From the NCBI GenBank assembly GCA_003158835.1, contig PMLI01000132.1:4840-16627 (forward strand): a DNA stretch of 11,788 bases. Reading direction: 5' to 3'. The notes beneath the pieces are model-generated. The model was not told where the DNA came from. It ran no database searches and saw only the letters and a program-made list of their open reading frames with translations. Source of the stretch: Acidimicrobiaceae bacterium. Its GTDB lineage: Bacteria; Actinomycetota; Acidimicrobiia; Acidimicrobiales; Palsa-688. Made by a program: the position numbers and the translations under genes. Positions 8,801 to 11,788 of this stretch are shown in pieces. The first letter of the stretch is position 1, and each line of letters starts with the position of its first letter.

Positions 8801-9393
8801 GCGGCGACCGCTTGGACGAGCTCGGGTTCGAACTGCCGCTGGTGGGCGGGGACCAACCGGTGGGCGAAGTGACCACCGCCGGCATGGCGGCATTGTTCGC
8901 CCGGCACCTGGGGCCGGGGCAGCCGCTGGCCGGCTACGCGGCCCCGTTGGCCGAGCCGGCCCTGGCCGCCCGCCTGCGTGGCTACCTGACGGGCAGCCTC
9001 GACCTGGTCTTCCGCCTGGACGGACCGGGGGGGCGTTACTTCGTCGCCGACTACAAGACCAATTGGCTGGCGCCGCCGGGGGAGGCACTCAGCGCCTGGC
9101 ACTACCGCCCAGTCGCGCTCGAGGAGGAGATGTGCCGCTCGCATTACGCCCTGCAGGCCACCCTCTACCTCGTGGCGCTGCACCGCTACCTGCGCTGGCG
9201 CCTGCCCGCCTACGAGCCCGCCGCCCATCTGGGCGGAGCCCTGTACCTATTCGTGCGGGGTATGTCCGGCCCCGGCGCGGTTGCGCACGACGGCCAACCC
9301 TGCGGCGTCTTCGGTTGGCGCCCGCCGGTGGCCCTGGTGACGGAGATGTCCGACCTGTTCGCCGGCGCGCCGGCCAGGCCGGGCCGGGACTAG
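5893..9393 (+). CDS. recB: Exodeoxyribonuclease V subunit beta, RecB helicase-nuclease
   Basis: RecB is the 3'-5' SF1 helicase and the only nuclease of RecBCD. Counting from the ATG at 5893 it has 1166 aa (E. coli about 1180). Helicase motifs are all present: Walker A ASAGTGKTF (26-34), motif Ia VVTFTRMATG (56-65), Walker B DEFQDTDPVQW (from 275), GDPKQAVYAFRGAD (from 308), ENWRSD, VHVLTVHRAKGLEF (643-656) and DLRHLYVALTRAKH (716-729). The C-terminal nuclease domain keeps the four key residues: H906 in GTFVHAVLE, D1037 in GSLDLVFR, and D1053 and K1055 in ADYKTNWLAP, followed by LQATLYLVALHRYLRWRLP. The frame could also open at an ATG at 5803, 90 bases inside recC. I prefer 5893 because TGATG gives stop-start coupling and the preceding residues look like recC shadow. 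A further ATG lies at 5899. It is part of the recCBD operon. Confidence 0.96.
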   Translation: MDMGPGSRHFDICGPLPEPGVTVLEASAGTGKTFTIAALVARIVAEGLAPLSEILVVTFTRMATGTLRERVRARLVSAEAGLGRLVDAREELPAGDRVLALLGAGGPGPAARRRQRLTDALANFDSATITTTHGFCHMVLGALGVWGEAAPGASLLEDPADLVEEVVDDLLARHAMARGTLPLRRRDALLAGLEAVRNPGAPLGPGPDGRDVTPSGWRRRLAQGVRLEVGRRLRDGNLLTYDDLLVRLADALCHPVRGAVACARLRRRYQVVLVDEFQDTDPVQWRVVREAFAGGPSGAPATRLVLVGDPKQAVYAFRGADVHSYLDAVHAAGPQRHFTLEENWRSDADLLAAYDALFDPSHLGHPDIIYRRVQATPPHRRPGLRGAPSPAPLRARLVPRDDHRLVRTGARLLQKGSALRWIADDLAGDVVSLLGSGAELVGWNGAGVVESSRPVTPSDIGVLVRTNHHAVVVQAALRAVGVPVVVAGAQSVLSTPAARDWLRLLEALEQPATRSRAAAAALTPFLGLTAQQLAAADEDVWEPVHSRLYLWAAVVRREGVASLFGQISAGEGLPARLLAQTDGERLLTDLTHVAELLHAETMRSQLGLAALRTWLARRSQEVSSEATEADQRGRRLDSGSEAVHVLTVHRAKGLEFPIVYCPYLWDGAPGDRFGAPVMFHDAQDGDRRKLDVGGQRGDPRYERHFAAGQEERRGEDLRHLYVALTRAKHQATVWWAAVQGCQHSALGRLLLARDANGDVAARGRSHEPRDSEVQDRFRTISQAVPGLVSVELATGGPGQIWRGPGAGGHPADLRAAPFPRHLDLAWRRSSYTSITASGHGTVPGPAELVSSEPEETGTTDEPVAVALPAGPARPDVPGQSDERDLRAVPSLLAAMPAGADVGTFVHAVLEAADFSAPDLASELTAAVAARMGGYPGRPDDAGMLVRALGTAITTPLGTLAGGARLRDVGRGDRLDELGFELPLVGGDQPVGEVTTAGMAALFARHLGPGQPLAGYAAPLAEPALAARLRGYLTGSLDLVFRLDGPGGRYFVADYKTNWLAPPGEALSAWHYRPVALEEEMCRSHYALQATLYLVALHRYLRWRLPAYEPAAHLGGALYLFVRGMSGPGAVAHDGQPCGVFGWRPPVALVTEMSDLFAGAPARPGRD

Positions 9394-9397
9394 GCGG
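9392..9397 (+). promoter_or_regulatory. Ribosome binding site of recD
   Basis: AGGCGG, one mismatch from AGGAGG, lies six bases before the recD GTG at 9404. It overlaps the TAG stop of recB (9391-9393), so a ribosome finishing recB sits on it. This supports the GTG as the recD start and suggests coupled synthesis. recC and recB, in contrast, have no visible Shine-Dalgarno. Confidence 0.55.
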
Positions 9398-9403
9398 CCA
9401 TTT

Positions 9404-11344
9404 GTGGCGGTGACCCACCTGGGGGCCGATGCCGTCCTCCGGCTGGGGGAGGACGGCTTGCTCGCTTCCTTCAGCGCGGCCGGCGTGCTGGCCGCCTCGG
9501 ACATACACGTCGCCCACGTTCTGGCCCGCTTGGGCTCAGAGACCGACGCCTCGGTCGTCCTCGCCGCCGCCCTGGCTGTCAGGTCGCGGCGTGTCGGGCA
9601 CGTCCTGACCGAGCTGTCCACCCTGCGCGAGACGGTCACGGCGGAGATGGACGAGGGCCAGGACGAGGCCGACCTCGCGTCTTTGCCGTGGCCGGATCTG
9701 CCTGCTTGGCTCCACCGCCTTGCCCTCAGCCCGCTCGTGGCCATCGGCGCCGGCGGCGGGGACGACCGGCCCCTGCGCCTGGTCGGCCGCGCCCTCTACC
9801 TCGACCGCTATTGGCGTGACGAGAGGGCGGTGGCGCAGGACCTCGAGGGGCGAGGCCGGGCCGAGCCGTTACCGGTCGATAAGACCTTGCTGGCAGAGGG
9901 ACTGGTCCGGCTTTTCCCCGAGGAAGGCACCGGCGCCCAGCGCCAAGCCGCGGCCAATGCCCTAAGCCGCCTCTTCAGCGTCATCGCCGGCGGTCCCGGG
10001 ACCGGTAAGACGACCACGGTCGCCCGCCTGCTGGCTCTCGTCGAAGAGCAGGCTATGAGCGCGGGCGGCGCCTTGCCACTCGTGGCCCTGGCGGCGCCGA
10101 CCGGCAAGGCCGCCGCCCGCATGGCCGAAACCGTTCACGGCGAGGCCGGCGGCCTCGATGTGGACGAGGCTGTGCGCCGCCGCCTGCGCGCCCTGGAGGC
10201 ATCGACCGTACACCGCTTGCTCGGCCGCCACCCGGCCAGCAGCAACCGTTTCCGGCACGATGGCGACAACCAACTGCCTCACGACGTCGTCGTGATAGAC
10301 GAGACGTCCATGATGTCGTTGCCGTTGATGGCCCGGTTGCTGGAGGCCGTCCGTCCCGACGCTCACCTGGTGCTCGTGGGAGATCACGAGCAGTTGGCGT
10401 CGGTCGAGGCGGGCGCCGTCTTCGGGGACATCGTGGGGCCGGCCGGCCGTGGTTCGCCTGCGACTGAGCCCGGCCCCGCGCCCGGTCCTGCGCCCAGGCC
10501 CGTGCCCGGCATCGCGTCCTCGATCACCGTGCTGGAAGCCAATTACCGTTTTGCCGGCCCGCTGGCGCAGCTGGCGGGCGCCATCCACGCCGGCGACGGC
10601 GACGGCGTGATGGACGTGCTCTCGCCGCGCCAGGGTGTCCCCGACGCCGGGGGCGGCGTCCAGTGGCTTGCGGTGGATCCCGCCACAGCAGCAGCGGACG
10701 GTTTGGCACCGGTCCGCATGATCGTGGTTCGGGCGGGCCGGGCATTGGCGGAGGCGGCCGGGCGAGGCGACGGCGCCGCCGCCCTCGACGCCCTGGGCCG
10801 CCTGCGGATGCTGTGCGCCCACCGCGCCGGCCCGGTAGGGGTCAGCACCTGGAACACCCGGGCGGAGCGGTGGCTGGCGGCTGACGCCGGGGAGCCGTCC
10901 GGCTCGAGCCGGCCCGAGAATGCCGGTGCCGAGCCGGGCGACGGCGGCTGGTACCCCGGGCGTCCCGTCGTCGTGACCGAGAACGATTACAGCCTGGACC
11001 TCTTCAACGGGGACACCGGTGTCGCCATCGCCCGCCCGGGCGGGGGCCTGGTGGTTGCGTTCAGACGCGCCGCCGGCACGGTTACCGTGAGCCCCGGCCG
11101 CCTGGCCGCCGTCCAGACCGCCTTCGCCATGACGGCGCACAGGGCGCAGGGTTCGGAGTTCGACCAGGTGGTCGTCTTGCTGCCATCCCCCACGTCCCGG
11201 GTGCTTACCCGAGAGCTCCTGTTCACGGCCGTGACCCGCGCCCGCTGGTACCTCGTCGTGGTCGGCCCAGAGGAGTCGGTGCGGGCGGCCGTGGGCCGCC
11301 CCATCGCCCGGGCCTCCGGCCTGACGGCGGCTCTTTGGGGCTGA
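9404..11344 (+). CDS. recD: Exodeoxyribonuclease V subunit alpha, RecD helicase
   Basis: RecD is the 5'-3' SF1B motor of RecBCD. It has 646 aa (E. coli 608). An N-terminal RecB-contacting helical domain (about 1-150) precedes the helicase core. Walker A is GGPGTGKT (196-203), followed by APTGKAAARMAE and STVHRLLG. Walker B is DETSMM (from D299), then LVLVGDHEQLASVEAGAVFGD, LEANYRF, the 1B-2B type NDYSLDLFNGDTGVA, TAHRAQGSEFD (577-587) and FTAVTRAR (607-614). A Pro/Ala-rich insertion of about 25 residues (roughly 347-372, including GPAPGPAPRPVPG) sits between motif III and LEANYRF and explains part of the extra length. The complete motif set, and the N-terminal domain shape matched to a recB neighbour, make it the RecBCD subunit rather than a stand-alone RecD2, which is usually longer. 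It is the last gene of the operon and is followed by a terminator. Confidence 0.95.
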   Translation: MAVTHLGADAVLRLGEDGLLASFSAAGVLAASDIHVAHVLARLGSETDASVVLAAALAVRSRRVGHVLTELSTLRETVTAEMDEGQDEADLASLPWPDLPAWLHRLALSPLVAIGAGGGDDRPLRLVGRALYLDRYWRDERAVAQDLEGRGRAEPLPVDKTLLAEGLVRLFPEEGTGAQRQAAANALSRLFSVIAGGPGTGKTTTVARLLALVEEQAMSAGGALPLVALAAPTGKAAARMAETVHGEAGGLDVDEAVRRRLRALEASTVHRLLGRHPASSNRFRHDGDNQLPHDVVVIDETSMMSLPLMARLLEAVRPDAHLVLVGDHEQLASVEAGAVFGDIVGPAGRGSPATEPGPAPGPAPRPVPGIASSITVLEANYRFAGPLAQLAGAIHAGDGDGVMDVLSPRQGVPDAGGGVQWLAVDPATAAADGLAPVRMIVVRAGRALAEAAGRGDGAAALDALGRLRMLCAHRAGPVGVSTWNTRAERWLAADAGEPSGSSRPENAGAEPGDGGWYPGRPVVVTENDYSLDLFNGDTGVAIARPGGGLVVAFRRAAGTVTVSPGRLAAVQTAFAMTAHRAQGSEFDQVVVLLPSPTSRVLTRELLFTAVTRARWYLVVVGPEESVRAAVGRPIARASGLTAALWG

Positions 11345-11355
11345 GGGCCCCGGTC

Positions 11356-11384
11356 CGGGCGGCGGCGGCCGGCGCCGCCGCCCG
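11356..11384 (+). terminator. Intrinsic-type terminator after recD
   Basis: CGGGCGGCGGCG (11356-11367) and CGCCGCCGCCCG (11373-11384) are perfect reverse complements, forming a 12-bp all-GC stem with loop GCCGG. It begins 11 bases after the recD stop. The trailing bases (TGTTCCTTG) are only moderately U-rich, as is common in high-GC actinobacteria. It probably ends the recCBD transcript and insulates glnD. Confidence 0.75.
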
Positions 11385-11390
11385 TGTTCC

Positions 11391-11417
11391 TTGCCTCAGA
11401 TCGCTACCCGCTACCGT
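11391..11417 (+). promoter_or_regulatory. Candidate glnD promoter, possibly leaderless
   Basis: TACCGT (11412-11417) fits an actinobacterial TANNNT -10 box and lies exactly seven bases before the GTG at 11425, the same geometry as at recC. A TTGCCT at 11391-11396 could be a -35 element, but its 15-base spacer is short. It lies just after the recCBD terminator, where a new promoter is needed. TANNNT is a loose pattern, so confidence is limited. Confidence 0.4.
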
Positions 11418-11419
11418 GC

Positions 11420-11457
11420 CCTTTGTGGAAGGACCCGGGCCTTTTGTGGCAGAACCC
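11420..11457 (+). repeat. Imperfect 17-base direct repeat at the glnD start
   Basis: CCTTTGTGGAAGGACCC (11420-11436) and CTTTTGTGGCAGAACCC (11441-11457) match at 14 of 17 positions and are offset by 21 bases, which is two helical turns and also seven codons. Each copy carries one candidate GTG start. It may be a small in-frame duplication or chance; no known operator was recognised in it. Confidence 0.35.
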
Positions 11458-11788
11458 AGCCCCGGGCCCCAGGCCGGCGACCGCCCGAAGCTGAGCGCAG
11501 GTTGGGAAAGGCTGCGAGCGGACACCGGCTTGCGGGGCCGCGAATGGAGCCTGGCGGCAGCAGACCTGACCGACGACTGGCTGAGACAGGTATTCGAGGC
11601 GGCGTTGGCACCGCCCTCCCCCGGTTCCCGGGCCGGGGCCAGGTGGGGCGGGCCCTTCGGGGCGAGGCGCGCCCGGCGTGGGAGTTCGGGTGCCAATGCC
11701 AGCGGGGTGGCGCTCCTGGCCGTGGGCAGCCTGGGCCGGCGTGACCTGGCCCCGGGCAGTGACCTGGACCTGCTGCTGGTGCATGACG
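11425..11788 (+). CDS. glnD: [Protein-PII] nucleotidyltransferase GlnD, N-terminal fragment, 3' truncated
   Basis: This open frame runs off the right edge and codes for about 121 aa. The diagnostic part is VALLAVGSLGRRDLAPGSDLD followed by LLLVHD: the Pol beta-type nucleotidyltransferase signature with G101-S102 and the metal-binding pair D113 and D115 (counted from GTG 11425). This matches the start of the catalytic domain of GlnD, which modifies PII (GlnB/GlnK) according to nitrogen status. In Streptomyces and Corynebacterium this modification is adenylylation rather than uridylylation. Before it come a helical segment (WERLRADTGLRGREWSLAAA) and a Pro/Arg/Gly-rich stretch. GTG codons at 11416, 11425 and 11446 are all possible starts. 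11425 is chosen because a -10-like box sits seven bases upstream; no good Shine-Dalgarno is seen. The HD and ACT domains would lie beyond the window. A DUF294-type nucleotidyltransferase is a less likely alternative. Confidence 0.8.
   Translation, partial: MEGPGPFVAEPSPGPQAGDRPKLSAGWERLRADTGLRGREWSLAAADLTDDWLRQVFEAALAPPSPGSRAGARWGGPFGARRARRGSSGANASGVALLAVGSLGRRDLAPGSDLDLLLVHD

Noticed and set aside
490..8845. E. coli Chi octamers (GCTGGTGG) on the plus strand at 490, 790, 6006, 6807 and 8838
   Set aside because: At least five were seen by eye and none was noticed on the other strand, but all arise from Leu-Val codon pairs in genes that all face the same way. The RecC here also differs at E. 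coli Chi-reading positions, so they are probably not functional Chi sites.
9962..11140. A 392-codon open frame on the minus strand across recD
   Set aside because: It mirrors the RecD helicase core; length alone is expected at this GC content and nothing in the translation looks like a real protein.

Overview
The window is very GC-rich (about 70 percent by eye) and is packed with genes that all point right. The organism looks like a high-GC actinobacterium. The recC-recB-recD order, the GTG starts that look leaderless, the TANNNT-type -10 boxes and the mycobacterial-style DNA-damage promoter all support this. The left-hand protein resembles large GH38-type proteins that I associate with Acidimicrobiia-like Actinomycetota; that lineage is an inference, not a proof.

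Layout. (1) Bases 2-2392 hold the C-terminal part of a large GH38 (alpha-mannosidase-like) protein whose catalytic N-terminus lies off the left edge. (2) Bases 2393-2452 are a 60-base gap with a strong candidate damage-inducible promoter. It has a TGTCA core, exactly eight bases, then a TANNNT -10 box, with the recC GTG codon seven bases further on. (3) Bases 2453-11344 are a complete, tightly coupled recC-recB-recD operon. It encodes the RecBCD helicase-nuclease (exodeoxyribonuclease V). The recC stop and recB start share one base (TGATG), and recB and recD are ten bases apart. (4) Bases 11356-11384 form a perfect 12-bp GC stem with a 5-nt loop, 11 bases after the recD stop, which is a clear terminator candidate. 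(5) From about 11425 to the right edge lies the N-terminus of glnD, the PII nucleotidyltransferase. It also has a TANNNT box exactly seven bases before a GTG.

How the genes work together. RecC, RecB and RecD form one heterotrimer that loads on double-strand DNA ends, unwinds them with two motors and degrades or resects them. All helicase motifs of RecB and RecD and the four RecB nuclease metal/catalytic residues are present. RecC is full length and collinear with E. coli RecC, but several positions that line the Chi-recognition channel in E. coli differ. The transcription unit appears self-contained, with its own promoter and terminator. It has no evident functional link to the flanking carbohydrate and nitrogen-regulation genes.

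I found no mobile elements, tRNA or rRNA genes, CRISPR arrays or phage genes, and no gene-free stretch longer than 300 bases. The window holds a known DNA-repair system rather than a novel one. The most interesting signals are regulatory (the promoter in front of recC) and in the Chi-recognition surface of RecC.
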